Below, in pieces: positions 7,962-16,563 of a stretch of DNA of 64,000 nucleotides. The notes under the pieces were generated by a model. The model had not been told where the DNA came from. It was given only the letters and a program-made list of their open reading frames with translations, and did not search any database. A program made the position numbers and the translations under genes. Location: positions 2,790,001 to 2,854,000 of the forward strand of contig NZ_OZ075067.1 of assembly GCF_964186585.1 (NCBI RefSeq), given 5' to 3'. This DNA comes from Microbacterium sp. MM2322 (lineage in GTDB: Bacteria > Actinomycetota > Actinomycetes > Actinomycetales > Microbacteriaceae). Each line of letters opens with the position of its first letter. Position 1 is the stretch's first letter.

Positions 7962-8890
7962 GCCGCGTCGTCGTCACGGGCGGCTCCGGCCGCCTCGGGC
8001 GCAACCTCGTCGCCGGTCTCGCCGCATTCGGTCACGAGGTCGTCTCGCTCGATCGCGCACCGGCCGACGACCTCCGCATCGACGGCGTCGAGCAGATCTC
8101 GATCGACCTCCTCGACGCGGCCGCGACCGCCGAAACGCTCGTGCGCGCGAGGGCCGACTCCCTCATCCACCTCGCCGCGATCGCCGTGCCGTTCAGCGCC
8201 CCCGAAGACGTGATCATGAGGACGAACACCGGCCTCGCGGTCTCGGTCCTCGGCGGAGCGGTGGATGCCGGCATCGGACGGATCGTCGCGGCATCCAGCC
8301 CCACTGTCCTCGGCTACGGCAACCCGTCGGGCTGGCTGCCCGACTCGCTGCCCCTCGACGAAGAGTCGACGCCGCGGCCGTGGAACGCGTACGCGCTGTC
8401 GAAGCTCATGATCGAGCAGACCGTGTCGATGCTGCACCGGCGCACCGGCGACGACGTCCGCTACGCGACGTTCCGCCCCTGCTACGTCATCGCGCCCGAG
8501 GAGTGGCTCGGTGCCCCGACCCAACAGGGTCACACCGTCGCCGAGCGCGTCGCCGATCCCGCGCTGTCGGCACCGGCCCTCTTCAACTACGTCGACGCCC
8601 GCGACGTCGCGTCGTTCACCGACCTGCTGCTCGGCGCGCTCCCCGACATCCCGAACGCCGAGGTGTTCTTCGTCGGCGCCGACGATGCACTGGCCGACGC
8701 CCCGCTCGCCGACCTCCTGCCGCGCTTCGTGCCCGGCACGGACGACCTCGCGAGCGGCCTCACCGGCACCACCCCCGCCTTCTCGAACGCGAAGGCGGCG
8801 CGCGTGCTCGGCTGGCACCCGCAGCACTCCTGGCGCACCGAACTCACCGCACCGTCGCCCACCCTCGACCGAAAGGACGTGCCGGTATGA
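7958..8890 (+). CDS. NAD-dependent SDR, candidate uronate dehydrogenase or sugar epimerase
   Basis: The 310-residue extended SDR has the nucleotide motif GGSGRLG at residues 8-14 and the catalytic pair Tyr145/Lys149 in YALSK. The start ATG overlaps the stop of the previous gene (ATGA). Downstream genes encode an enolase-superfamily dehydratase, a KdgD-type enzyme and a semialdehyde dehydrogenase. In the oxidative uronate pathway these follow uronate dehydrogenase (Udh), an SDR that oxidises galacturonate or glucuronate to the aldaric acid lactone, so Udh-like activity is the best contextual guess. It is somewhat longer than characterised Udh proteins (about 265 residues), so a nucleotide-sugar-type epimerase is the main alternative. 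Confidence 0.85.
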   Translation: MSRVVVTGGSGRLGRNLVAGLAAFGHEVVSLDRAPADDLRIDGVEQISIDLLDAAATAETLVRARADSLIHLAAIAVPFSAPEDVIMRTNTGLAVSVLGGAVDAGIGRIVAASSPTVLGYGNPSGWLPDSLPLDEESTPRPWNAYALSKLMIEQTVSMLHRRTGDDVRYATFRPCYVIAPEEWLGAPTQQGHTVAERVADPALSAPALFNYVDARDVASFTDLLLGALPDIPNAEVFFVGADDALADAPLADLLPRFVPGTDDLASGLTGTTPAFSNAKAARVLGWHPQHSWRTELTAPSPTLDRKDVPV

Positions 8891-9786
8891 ACTTCGACGG
8901 CATCCTCTTCTTCCCCGTCACGCCCTTCGACTCAGCCGACCGCGTCGACACCGACCTCCTGACGCAGCACGTCTCGAAAGGTGTGGATGCCGGTGCCGGC
9001 GGCGTCTTCCCCGCGTGTGGCACCGGCGAGTTCCACGCCCTGTCCGCCGCCGAATCGGCGCTCGTGGTCCGGACGGCGGTCGACGCGGTCGCCGGTCGCG
9101 TCCCCGTCATCGCCGGAGCCGGCGGCCCGCTCGGCCACGCCGTCGAGGTCGCGCGCTCCGCCGCCGGTGCCGGCGCCGACGGCCTGCTCGTCCTGCCGCC
9201 GTACCTCGTGGGCGCTCCCCAGCACGGGCTCATCGCCTACGTCGAGGCGATCGCCGCGGCATCCGATCTGCCCGTCATCGTCTACCACCGCGGCTCGGCG
9301 GCGTTCACTGCCGAGTCGATCCGCACCCTCGCGGCAAACCCGAAGGTCGTCGGCTTCAAGGACGGCGTCGGCGACATCGGCGCGACCCAGCTGATCGTGC
9401 GCGCCGTCGCGGATGCCGGTCGTGAGGACTTCGCGTTCTTCAACGGCCTGCTCACCGCGGAGCTGACGCAGGGTGCGTACCGCGGGATCGGTGTTCCGCT
9501 GTACTCGTCGGCGGCCTTCGCGATGATTCCCGAGGTCGCGAACGCGTACTACCGCGCGTACATCGACGGTGACGAGGCGCGTCGCCTGGCGATCGTCGAC
9601 GGCTTCTACGCTCCGCTCGTCGCACTCCGCGACGAGACACCGGGCTTCGGCGTCTCGCTCATCAAGGCGGGCCTCCGCCTCGAGGGCCTGCCCGTGGGCT
9701 CGGTCCGCGCGCCGCTCGTCGACCCGACCCCGGCGCAAGAGGCCCGACTGTCCGAGATCCTCGCCGCGGGCCGCGCACTGCTGTGA
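8887..9786 (+). CDS. kdgD: 5-dehydro-4-deoxyglucarate dehydratase-like aldolase-superfamily enzyme (KdgD type)
   Basis: The 299-residue protein belongs to the dihydrodipicolinate synthase/N-acetylneuraminate lyase family. The N-terminal FFPVTPF and FPACGTGEFHALS segments are characteristic of 5-dehydro-4-deoxyglucarate dehydratase, which dehydrates and decarboxylates its substrate to 2,5-dioxopentanoate. The Schiff-base lysine is Lys158 (GFKDG) and the family tyrosine is Tyr133 (VYHRG). It overlaps both neighbours by four bases. It fits between the enolase-superfamily dehydratase and the aldehyde dehydrogenase of the same operon. Confidence 0.88.
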   Translation: MNFDGILFFPVTPFDSADRVDTDLLTQHVSKGVDAGAGGVFPACGTGEFHALSAAESALVVRTAVDAVAGRVPVIAGAGGPLGHAVEVARSAAGAGADGLLVLPPYLVGAPQHGLIAYVEAIAAASDLPVIVYHRGSAAFTAESIRTLAANPKVVGFKDGVGDIGATQLIVRAVADAGREDFAFFNGLLTAELTQGAYRGIGVPLYSSAAFAMIPEVANAYYRAYIDGDEARRLAIVDGFYAPLVALRDETPGFGVSLIKAGLRLEGLPVGSVRAPLVDPTPAQEARLSEILAAGRALL

Positions 9787-10874
9787 CCACGATCGCCTCG
9801 CTCGGCGCCCGGCTGATCCGGGTGCCGCTGACGCGCCCGTGGGCCGCCGACGTCACTTCGGTGGGCGTCATCGCGACCCACGTCGTGCGGTCGGACGGCG
9901 CCGAGGGGTGGGGCTTCTCGTGGACGCCGCAGATCGGCGCCGAGGCGGTGCTCGCGCTGCTGCAGCACGACATCCCCGCCTTCGCCGTCGGCCGCTCGGC
10001 CGAGCCGGCGGAGGTGTGGCCCGAGCTGTGGCGGCACCTGCATGAAGCGGGTGGCGGCGGTCTCACGACGATCGCGATCGCGGGGCTCGACCTCGCCCTG
10101 TGGGATGCCGCGGCCCGCGCCGCCGGCACCTCGGTGTCGACGTCGATCGGCCGCCGCCGCGAGTCGGTGCGCTCCTACGGCAGCGGCATCAACCTGCACT
10201 ACGAGCTCGACGATCTGCTCGCGCAGGCGCAGCGCTGGGTGGATGCCGGTTTCGACGCCGTGAAGATGAAGGTCGGCAGCCCCGACCTGACGCGCGACGT
10301 CGAGCGCGTCGCCGCGGTGCGTGACGTCATCGGACCCGACCGGCAGCTCATGATCGACGCGAATCAGCGGTGGGACCTCGACCGGGCGACGACCGCCGTC
10401 GAGGCACTAGCGGCATCCGACATCGCCTGGATCGAGGAGCCGCTGCGCGCCGACGACCTCGCCGGCCACATCGAACTCGCCCGTCGCCTTCGATCCGGAT
10501 CGGGAGTGCCGATCGCCCTCGGCGAGAACGTGCACACCCGCTACCGCTTCGACGACTTCGTCCGGTCGGGCGCTGCGCAGGTCGTGCAGCCGAACATCGT
10601 CCGCGTCGGCGGGATCACCCCGTTCCTCGAGATCGCGGGCGACGCGCACGCCGCCGGTGTCGACCTGCATCCCCACCTGCTGCCCGAGCTCTCGGGCCAG
10701 CTCGCAATGACCCTGCCGCAGGAGGTCCTCGTCGAGGACATCGAGGATGCCGCTTTCGGCGCCCTCGGTGCGCTCGACGCCCCCTCCCCCGTCACCATCG
10801 CCGACGGAACGCTGACCGAGGTGCCCCACGAGGGTCTCGGCCTGCGCTTCACCGACCCGGAAGGACTCCGATGA
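9783..10874 (+). CDS. Mandelate racemase/muconate lactonizing-type enolase superfamily enzyme, candidate aldarate dehydratase or cycloisomerase
   Basis: The 363-residue protein has the enolase superfamily layout: a capping domain, then a barrel with the KxK motif Lys161/Lys163, metal ligands Asp192 (DAN), Glu218 (EEP) and Glu248 (GEN), and the histidine region HPH at 296-298. The position that in mandelate racemase carries the Asp of the His-Asp dyad reads QPN (Asn271). In oxidative uronate pathways such enzymes open or dehydrate galactarate/glucarate lactones to 5-dehydro-4-deoxyglucarate, the substrate of the preceding KdgD-type enzyme. The GTG start overlaps the kdgD stop. The exact substrate is inferred from context. 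Confidence 0.85.
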   Translation: MTTIASLGARLIRVPLTRPWAADVTSVGVIATHVVRSDGAEGWGFSWTPQIGAEAVLALLQHDIPAFAVGRSAEPAEVWPELWRHLHEAGGGGLTTIAIAGLDLALWDAAARAAGTSVSTSIGRRRESVRSYGSGINLHYELDDLLAQAQRWVDAGFDAVKMKVGSPDLTRDVERVAAVRDVIGPDRQLMIDANQRWDLDRATTAVEALAASDIAWIEEPLRADDLAGHIELARRLRSGSGVPIALGENVHTRYRFDDFVRSGAAQVVQPNIVRVGGITPFLEIAGDAHAAGVDLHPHLLPELSGQLAMTLPQEVLVEDIEDAAFGALGALDAPSPVTIADGTLTEVPHEGLGLRFTDPEGLR

Positions 10875-12319
10875 CCACGTCACCCGAAGAACTCGCCCGC
10901 CTCACCGACGCCGCCGCGGCCGCCGCGCCGATCTGGCGCACGTCGTCCGCCGACGATCGCGCGCGCTGGCTGAGCGCCGTCGCCGACGCGCTCGACGCCC
11001 ACGCCGACGAACTGGTGGCGATCGCCGACCGCGAGACCCGCCTCGGCGCCGTCCGTCTGCGCGGCGAGGTCGGCCGCACGACGGGGCAGCTGCGCCTGTT
11101 CGCCGCGGTCGTCCGCGAGGGCTCGTACCTCGAGCTGACCGTCGACGACGCGGATGCCGCGGCCACCCCGCCCCGCCCGGAGCTGCGTCGCCTGCTCGTC
11201 GGCGTCGGCCCGGTCGCCGTGTTCTCGGCATCCAACTTCCCGTTCGCCTTCTCGGTCTGCGGCGGCGACACCGCCTCGGCGTGGGCGGCCGGGAACCCGG
11301 TCATCGTGAAGGCGCACTCGGGGCACCCCGAGCTGTCGGAGCGCACCGCCGCCATCGCGATCGAGGCGCTGACGGCCGCGGACGCTCCGGCCGGGTCGCT
11401 CGCTCTCATCGAGGGCCGAGAGGCGGGGAACGCGCTCGTGCAGCACCCCGTCATCCAGGCCGCCGGCTTCACCGGCTCGCTCTCGGGCGGCCGCGCACTT
11501 TTCGACCTCGCGAGCGGGCGCCCCGACCCGATCCCGTTCTACGGCGAGCTGGGCAGCGTGAACCCCGTCGTCGTCACGACGGGCGCCGCAGCGGCGCGCG
11601 GCGCTGCGCTCGCGACCGGACTCGTCGGCTCGTTCACGCTCGGCGCGGGCCAGTTCTGCACGAAGCCGGGTGTCGTGTTCATCCCGCGGGATGCCGGTAT
11701 CGAGCAGCTCGTGGCCGACGCGGTCGCCGGTGCGGCCGGTGGACCGCTGCTGACCGAGCGCATCACGACCGCGTTCCCCGACGGCATCCGCGACCTCGAG
11801 GCAGACCCGTCGGTCGAGGTGCTCGCCCAGGGCGCCGAGACGCCCGGCGGCGCCCGCCCCGTGGTGTTGACGACGGATGCCGCAGCGGTCGCCGAGCGTC
11901 CCGAGACGCTCATCGCCGAGGTCTTCGGCCCGGTCACGCTGCTCGTCCGCTACAGCGACCAGGCCGAACTGCTCCGCGCGCTGCGCGCCGTGCCGGGAAG
12001 CCTCACCGCGACCCTGCACAGCGAGGCGGGCGAGGATGTCGCCGAGGTGCTCGAGCTGCTGCAGCTGCGCGCCGGACGCGTACTGTTCGCGGGCTGGCCG
12101 ACCGGCGTCGCCGTGACGTGGTCGCAGCAGCACGGCGGACCGTGGCCCGCGACGACGTCGCTCCACACCTCCGTCGGCGCGACGGCGATCCGCCGGTTCT
12201 TGCGGCCGGTCGCGTTCCAGGACGCGCCCGACGCGCTGCTGCCCGAGGCGCTCCGCGACGCGTCGCTGGCTCGACTGCCGCACCGCCGCAACGGCGTTCT
12301 GCAGGTGCCGACCGCATGA
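10871..12319 (+). CDS. Aldehyde dehydrogenase, probable 2,5-dioxopentanoate (2-oxoglutarate semialdehyde) dehydrogenase
   Basis: This 482-residue NAD(P)-dependent aldehyde dehydrogenase has the general-base glutamate in GELGSVNP (Glu226) and the catalytic cysteine in GQFCTKPG (Cys263). Both are arranged as in the NADP-type 2-oxoglutarate semialdehyde dehydrogenase group. In the proposed pathway it oxidises the KdgD product to 2-oxoglutarate, which enters the citric acid cycle. The ATG overlaps the previous stop codon, and the gene in turn overlaps the serine hydrolase gene. Confidence 0.88.
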   Translation: MTTSPEELARLTDAAAAAAPIWRTSSADDRARWLSAVADALDAHADELVAIADRETRLGAVRLRGEVGRTTGQLRLFAAVVREGSYLELTVDDADAAATPPRPELRRLLVGVGPVAVFSASNFPFAFSVCGGDTASAWAAGNPVIVKAHSGHPELSERTAAIAIEALTAADAPAGSLALIEGREAGNALVQHPVIQAAGFTGSLSGGRALFDLASGRPDPIPFYGELGSVNPVVVTTGAAAARGAALATGLVGSFTLGAGQFCTKPGVVFIPRDAGIEQLVADAVAGAAGGPLLTERITTAFPDGIRDLEADPSVEVLAQGAETPGGARPVVLTTDAAAVAERPETLIAEVFGPVTLLVRYSDQAELLRALRAVPGSLTATLHSEAGEDVAEVLELLQLRAGRVLFAGWPTGVAVTWSQQHGGPWPATTSLHTSVGATAIRRFLRPVAFQDAPDALLPEALRDASLARLPHRRNGVLQVPTA

Positions 12320-13275
12320 GCGCGGCGTTCGACCTCGTCCGCGGCCACGTCGATGCGGGCCGGCTGCCGTCGGCCGTGCTCGGCGTGGCCACGGCCGACG
12401 GGACGGTGGCGCTGGAGGGGTTCGGGGCCGCGGCATCCGATCGGTACCCGCTCTTCTCGATCACGAAGCCCCTGCTCGGGATCGCGGCGGCGCGGGCGAT
12501 CGAGCGCGGGCTGCTGACGGCCGAGACACCGCTGCGCGACGCGGTGCCCGAGTTCGGCGCAGGGCGGGACGACGTCGTGCTGCTGCGCCACCTCGTGTCG
12601 CACACCGCGGGGATCGCGGAGCCGCCGCTCGACCCAGTGACGCCGCTTCGTGAGGAGCTCGTCACGCGCGGCCGGGACTTTGCCGCGGGCACGGCATCGC
12701 GCTACTCGTCGCTCGCGTTCGAGGGCGTCGCGGCGCTCGTCGAGCACACGACTGGTCGCGAGTGGGCGGATGCCGTGGCGGACTGGGCGGCCGAGATCGG
12801 CGCCGACGGGCTCAGCCTCGATCACGCCGGCTCGGTCGAGGTCGTCGACGCCGCGGCCTCGGGCGTCGACATGGCGCGGTTTGCCGCGGTGCGGCATCCG
12901 GGGGCGGGTCTCGTCGGCCGTGCGGACGACCTACTGAGGCTGGGGTCGGAGCTGCTGCGGATCGAGGGCGGGGCGACCGGCGGCATCCTGCAGCCGGCAA
13001 CGCTGGCGATGATGCGGCGGCCGTTGACGGGCGACATCCCCCGGCTCGAGCCGTACACCGCGGAGCGCGGGCAGGACTGGGGGTTCACGTGGAACCTCCG
13101 CACGCGCGCGCCCGGCCTCATCGACCAGGACGTCTACGGCCACGGCGGCTGGGCAGGAACCGAGTTCTGGGTGCACCCCGGTGCGGGGATCGCCTGGGTG
13201 CTGCTCACGAACGCGGTCTCGCGCCCCGGCGTCGACCTCGACGCGCTCGACAACGCGGTGGTCGCGGACCGCTGA
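12316..13275 (+). CDS. Serine hydrolase of the beta-lactamase (class C-like) family
   Basis: The 319-residue protein has the SxxK motif Ser48-Ile-Thr-Lys51, a Tyr-Ser-Ser triad element at 130-132 (the YxN position) and HGG at 276-278 in place of KTG, as in esterase-type members of the family (EstB/PBP-like). There is no signal peptide, so it acts in the cytoplasm and is unlikely to confer antibiotic resistance. It is the last gene of the uronate-type operon, coupled by ATGA. A carbohydrate esterase or lactonase role is possible, for example on an aldaric acid lactone or an acylated sugar, but this is inference. Confidence 0.85.
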   Translation: MSAAFDLVRGHVDAGRLPSAVLGVATADGTVALEGFGAAASDRYPLFSITKPLLGIAAARAIERGLLTAETPLRDAVPEFGAGRDDVVLLRHLVSHTAGIAEPPLDPVTPLREELVTRGRDFAAGTASRYSSLAFEGVAALVEHTTGREWADAVADWAAEIGADGLSLDHAGSVEVVDAAASGVDMARFAAVRHPGAGLVGRADDLLRLGSELLRIEGGATGGILQPATLAMMRRPLTGDIPRLEPYTAERGQDWGFTWNLRTRAPGLIDQDVYGHGGWAGTEFWVHPGAGIAWVLLTNAVSRPGVDLDALDNAVVADR

Positions 13276-13320
13276 GGCGCGTGCGGGCTGCGGCGCGTGC
13301 GGGCTGCGCTGCTCTCTCGC

Positions 13321-13398
13321 CCAGATCATGTTCTGTCGCCGAGAACACACGTCGCGAACGTCCGCGGCGTGTGCTTTCGGCGAGAGGACATGATGTGG
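13321..13398. repeat. 78-bp convergent-gap palindrome, copy 1
   Basis: Arms 13321-13351 and 13368-13398 are complementary over about 31 bases with a few mismatches; the shared core is ATCATGTTCT and TCGCCGA. Two further copies of exactly the same length occur at 26440-26517 and 30229-30306. All three lie between genes that point towards each other. A second, weaker hairpin (GACCCCACCC / GGGTGGGGTC) follows at about 13423-13482 before the GH35 gene ends. It may be a bidirectional terminator or a non-autonomous repeat. Confidence 0.85.
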
Positions 13399-13506
13399 AT
13401 GCCTCGCGGGCTGCGCGGCCGCCGACCCCACCCCCTGCGCGCGACCGCACCCTCTACATCCCGCTCGCACAGGGTGGGGTCGAGCAGAAGGGGTGGGGTG
13501 GATGCC

Positions 13507-15630
13507 TCAGCCTCGCACCACGCGCGGTTCGAGCTCCGCGCGCACAACCTCCGCACCCACGGGCGGCGAGCCCGCAAAGCGCACGCGCCCCGACGGCGGT
13601 CCGGGCAGGATCTCGATGCGCAGCTCGCTCGCGTCGCCGCGGGCCTCGGCAGGGATGCGCCAGGGTCGCCCGGTCCACAGGGCGTCGGCGACGAGGCGGT
13701 CGCCGACCCACGCGCGGGCGACGTCGCCGGTCCAGTCGAGGCGGAGGGTCCGCTCGTCGGCCGGGTCGATCGCCACGGTCACGATCGCCGCCGCGTCCCA
13801 CGAGTCCGGGATCGACGCGCGACCACCGTGCGCGGACCTGGCAGGAGGCGCACCGGCCGAACGCTCGACCCTCACCTCGACCGGGGTCGGCCGCCCGGGC
13901 TCGACGTCGACCGCCGACCACCCGTCCTCGCCGAGCACCTCGACGCGCGGCGTCACCGCGGCGTCCCCCGCGAAGGTCACCTCCCCGCCTGCTGTCACGA
14001 CCGCGCCCGGAGCCCACACGAGCCGCCCGTCGGCGACGGCGATCGCGTCGGCATCCGCCTGGTCGAGCACGAGCACCCGCGCGGCGACGCCGACATCGCG
14101 CGACAGCTCCCACACCCGCCCGCGCCGAGCCGGAACCTCGACCGCGTCCGCATCGGCCGAGACCTGCGGCGGGATGCCGTCGGTCGCCGCCGCGACCAGC
14201 AGCGGCGACCCGCGCCACACCACCTCGGTCACCGGTTGCGCGGTCAGCCAGTGCACGGTCGCGTCGCCGAGCGGCATCCCGAACGGCCACGCGAACACCG
14301 CGCCGGTCGGAATGTCGGCCTCGGGGAACATGACGTCGCCGACCTCGAATCGCACACCCTCGTGGGCGGGCAGGTCGACCCCCGGATGCCGGTTCACGAC
14401 GAACACGAAACCGCTCGCCCCGTCGGAGCGCACCGACCACCGGAGCCCGGTGACGTCCGGGGCGTCGACCGCGTCGTCGGGGAACGAGGCGGGCATCGCG
14501 GCGAGCGCTGATCCCCAGCGCGCGAGCATGAGGTGCTGCCGGCGGAGCGCCGCCCAGCTCGCCCGCGGCACACCCTCGACCTGGAGGGGTGCCCCGAAGT
14601 CGTACGAAAGCTCGACGAAGTCGTTGGGCGCGCCCGCCGCGTGCGATTCCTGCAGGCCGCGCCGCGGATTCCGCCCGTCGGCGTACATGTAGTACCCCTG
14701 CCAGACGCTGCCCGACGCGAGCTTCGCCATCGCGATTCCTGCGACGTCGGCCGCAAGCACGTCGAGCCGCCGGTGGTACGCCGAGGTCATGCCCGACCCG
14801 AGCTCGCAGGTCGTGAACGGATGCGGCGCCCGCACCGCCTCGGCGACGGCCGCGTCATCGCGGTGGTCGGCGCCGATCGAGTCGTCGTCGCGTCGCGGTG
14901 ACGGGTAGAAGTTCGCGTGACTGCGGAGGTCGGGATCGGTCTCGGCGTCGACCCAGAACGACTCGGGGTATCCGCCGTACACCGGGAGGAACCCGTCGGG
15001 CACCGCCGCGCCACCCCACCCGGTCGCCGTCCAGATGGGCGCGGTGAAACCCAGCCCCTCGGCGATGTCGCGCAGGCGGGCCAGGTGGTCGGCCCCGTCG
15101 TAGAGCTCGTTGTCGACCTGGATCGAGAACAGCGGGATGCTGCGCACCTCGTGCGCGAGCCGGGCATACCAGGTCTCGACCTCCGCCAGGTAGGCGGGGT
15201 CGTTCGTCCGGAGCGGCAGGCCGGAGTCGACGAGCCAGTCGGGGATCCCGCCGTGGCGCGCCTCGGCGTGGGCGTACGGGCCGATGCGGAGGATGAGCCC
15301 AAGCCCGACCTCCCGGGCCGTCTCGAGGAAGGCGCGCAGGTCGAGTCCGCCGGTGAAGTCGGCCTGACCGCGCACCGGCTCGTGATGGTTCCAGAGGACG
15401 TACGACGACACGTGGGTGAGGCCGCCGGCGCGGGCGGCGGTGAGCACCGGCATCCACCTCTCACGAGGGATGCGGGAGTAGTGGATCTCGCCCGAGATCG
15501 GGAACACCGGGATGCCGTCCTGCCGGAGCGACTGCGCGGTGACGTCGATTCCCGATTCCGCGGAGGGACGGATGCCCGCGGGCTCGGGGGTATCCGGCGG
15601 GCGGACGGAAAGGGCGTGGATGCGCGTCAT
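13507..15630 (-). CDS. Glycoside hydrolase family 35 beta-galactosidase
   Basis: This 707-residue protein has GH35 hallmarks: SGEIHYSRIPRERW at 47-60, LWNHHEP at 79-85, GPYAHAEARHGGIP at 117-130, the acid/base Glu175 in VDNELY and the probable nucleophile Glu276 in TCELGSG. There is no signal peptide, so it acts on imported oligosaccharides. GH35 enzymes release terminal galactose; the galactan side chains of rhamnogalacturonan-I would be suitable substrates here. I chose the ATG at 15630, preceded by GGAG, over an in-frame ATG 33 codons upstream whose extra residues look non-coding. An element shared with the AraC locus lies upstream at 15701. Confidence 0.9.
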   Translation of the reverse strand: MTRIHALSVRPPDTPEPAGIRPSAESGIDVTAQSLRQDGIPVFPISGEIHYSRIPRERWMPVLTAARAGGLTHVSSYVLWNHHEPVRGQADFTGGLDLRAFLETAREVGLGLILRIGPYAHAEARHGGIPDWLVDSGLPLRTNDPAYLAEVETWYARLAHEVRSIPLFSIQVDNELYDGADHLARLRDIAEGLGFTAPIWTATGWGGAAVPDGFLPVYGGYPESFWVDAETDPDLRSHANFYPSPRRDDDSIGADHRDDAAVAEAVRAPHPFTTCELGSGMTSAYHRRLDVLAADVAGIAMAKLASGSVWQGYYMYADGRNPRRGLQESHAAGAPNDFVELSYDFGAPLQVEGVPRASWAALRRQHLMLARWGSALAAMPASFPDDAVDAPDVTGLRWSVRSDGASGFVFVVNRHPGVDLPAHEGVRFEVGDVMFPEADIPTGAVFAWPFGMPLGDATVHWLTAQPVTEVVWRGSPLLVAAATDGIPPQVSADADAVEVPARRGRVWELSRDVGVAARVLVLDQADADAIAVADGRLVWAPGAVVTAGGEVTFAGDAAVTPRVEVLGEDGWSAVDVEPGRPTPVEVRVERSAGAPPARSAHGGRASIPDSWDAAAIVTVAIDPADERTLRLDWTGDVARAWVGDRLVADALWTGRPWRIPAEARGDASELRIEILPGPPSGRVRFAGSPPVGAEVVRAELEPRVVRG

Positions 15631-15700
15631 CGGGACTCCAGCTGGGGACGGGGACTCCCCCGAGCCTAGGAGCCGCCCGGTACCCGGCCGGGGCCGCGCG

Positions 15701-15720
15701 CGGATCGTCCAGGCATCCCG
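15701..15720 (-). promoter_or_regulatory. Element shared between the GH35 and AraC/DUF5107 promoters
   Basis: CGGATCGTCCAGGC followed by two differing bases and CCCG occurs here, 71-90 bases upstream of the GH35 start, and again at 21811-21830 between the divergent araC-type and DUF5107 genes. The shared 14-mer in two promoter regions of related function makes it a candidate binding site of the AraC regulator. Confidence 0.5.
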
Positions 15721-15725
15721 TCGCT

Positions 15726-16307
15726 TCACTCCGAGGCGGATGCCAGCAGCGCGTCGCGCAGGCGAGGGCTGAGTCCGACGAGGTCGGTTTCGACCGGAAC
15801 AGCGAGAGCCTGCAGGGCTCGGCTGAAGTAGTTGCGCGCCGCCGCGGCCAGGGTGATGTCGACGATCTGCCGGTCATCGAAGCCCGCGTCGCGCAACCCC
15901 TGACCGTCTGCATCGGTCATGTCGGTGGGATGCGTCGACAGTCGCCGCGCGTACCTGATGACCGCCCGGTCGGCGTCACTGAAGTCCGGGTGTTCGCCGT
16001 GCTGTGCGAGACCCTCGATCTGATCCTCCGCGAGCGCGCCCGAGCGCAGAGCCTTACGGCCGTGTGCGAGCAGGCAGTGCCGCGAGCGCAGCGCGCCCGC
16101 AGCGGCGAGGGTCGCGAGTTCATACGTGCGCACCCCGATTGACGGGACGACCGCGTGGATGAGCGCCTCGAAGGCGGCCAGCGCCTCGGGGTTGACCGCC
16201 ATCGCCCGCGTATGGCTGAACACGAACCCGTCCTCGGCGAGGTCGTCGCGGTAGATCTCGGCGATCACGCCATCGGAACCATCGGGATCGGGGGTGCGGA
16301 TGATCAT
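15726..16307 (-). CDS. Carboxymuconolactone decarboxylase/AhpD-like family protein
   Basis: The 193-residue helical protein matches peroxidase-related CMD-family proteins (ELATLAAAGALRSRHCLLAHG at about 63-83). Only one cysteine of the usual CxxC redox pair is present: Cys78 in RHCLLAHG, with His82 retained. It may be an alkylhydroperoxidase-like enzyme with altered chemistry. The ATG at 16307 is preferred because GGGAGG lies five bases before it; an ATG seven codons upstream lacks such a site. It is downstream of the XRE regulator gene on the same strand, 256 bases away. Confidence 0.8.
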   Translation of the reverse strand: MIIRTPDPDGSDGVIAEIYRDDLAEDGFVFSHTRAMAVNPEALAAFEALIHAVVPSIGVRTYELATLAAAGALRSRHCLLAHGRKALRSGALAEDQIEGLAQHGEHPDFSDADRAVIRYARRLSTHPTDMTDADGQGLRDAGFDDRQIVDITLAAAARNYFSRALQALAVPVETDLVGLSPRLRDALLASASE

Positions 16308-16563
16308 GGGAGCCTCCCGGGATGTCATGACGCTGGGTCCGTCCTACTCCCCGGGGGCCGGTTACACCAGTGCGGGCTGCTCCTCCAGGGCCCCCGCATC
16401 CTTGACGACGAACTCCCGGCCTGAATCGCACAGGTCACGAATTCGTTCCTCATGCCTGTCTGCGCTTACGGCTGGGCGTCGGTTGTGATCTGCGCGAGGG
16501 CGTTCATGAATCCTTCAGAGCACCCGCTGGGTCGTCGAAGTTCTGGTCCTCAGCCGGTCACCG
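16308..16563. other. Intergenic stretch without recognised features
   Basis: These 256 bases lie between the XRE regulator gene and the CMD-like gene, both on the minus strand. I see no convincing reading frame, hairpin or operator. Confidence 0.5.

Noticed and set aside
12316..13275. Antibiotic-resistance beta-lactamase
   Set aside because: No signal peptide, HGG in place of KTG, and location within a sugar operon point to an esterase-like enzyme.
12762..14333. Plus-strand frame overlapping the serine hydrolase and GH35 genes
   Set aside because: Arg/Pro-rich shadow. It crosses the 78-bp palindrome and two genes with solid motifs.
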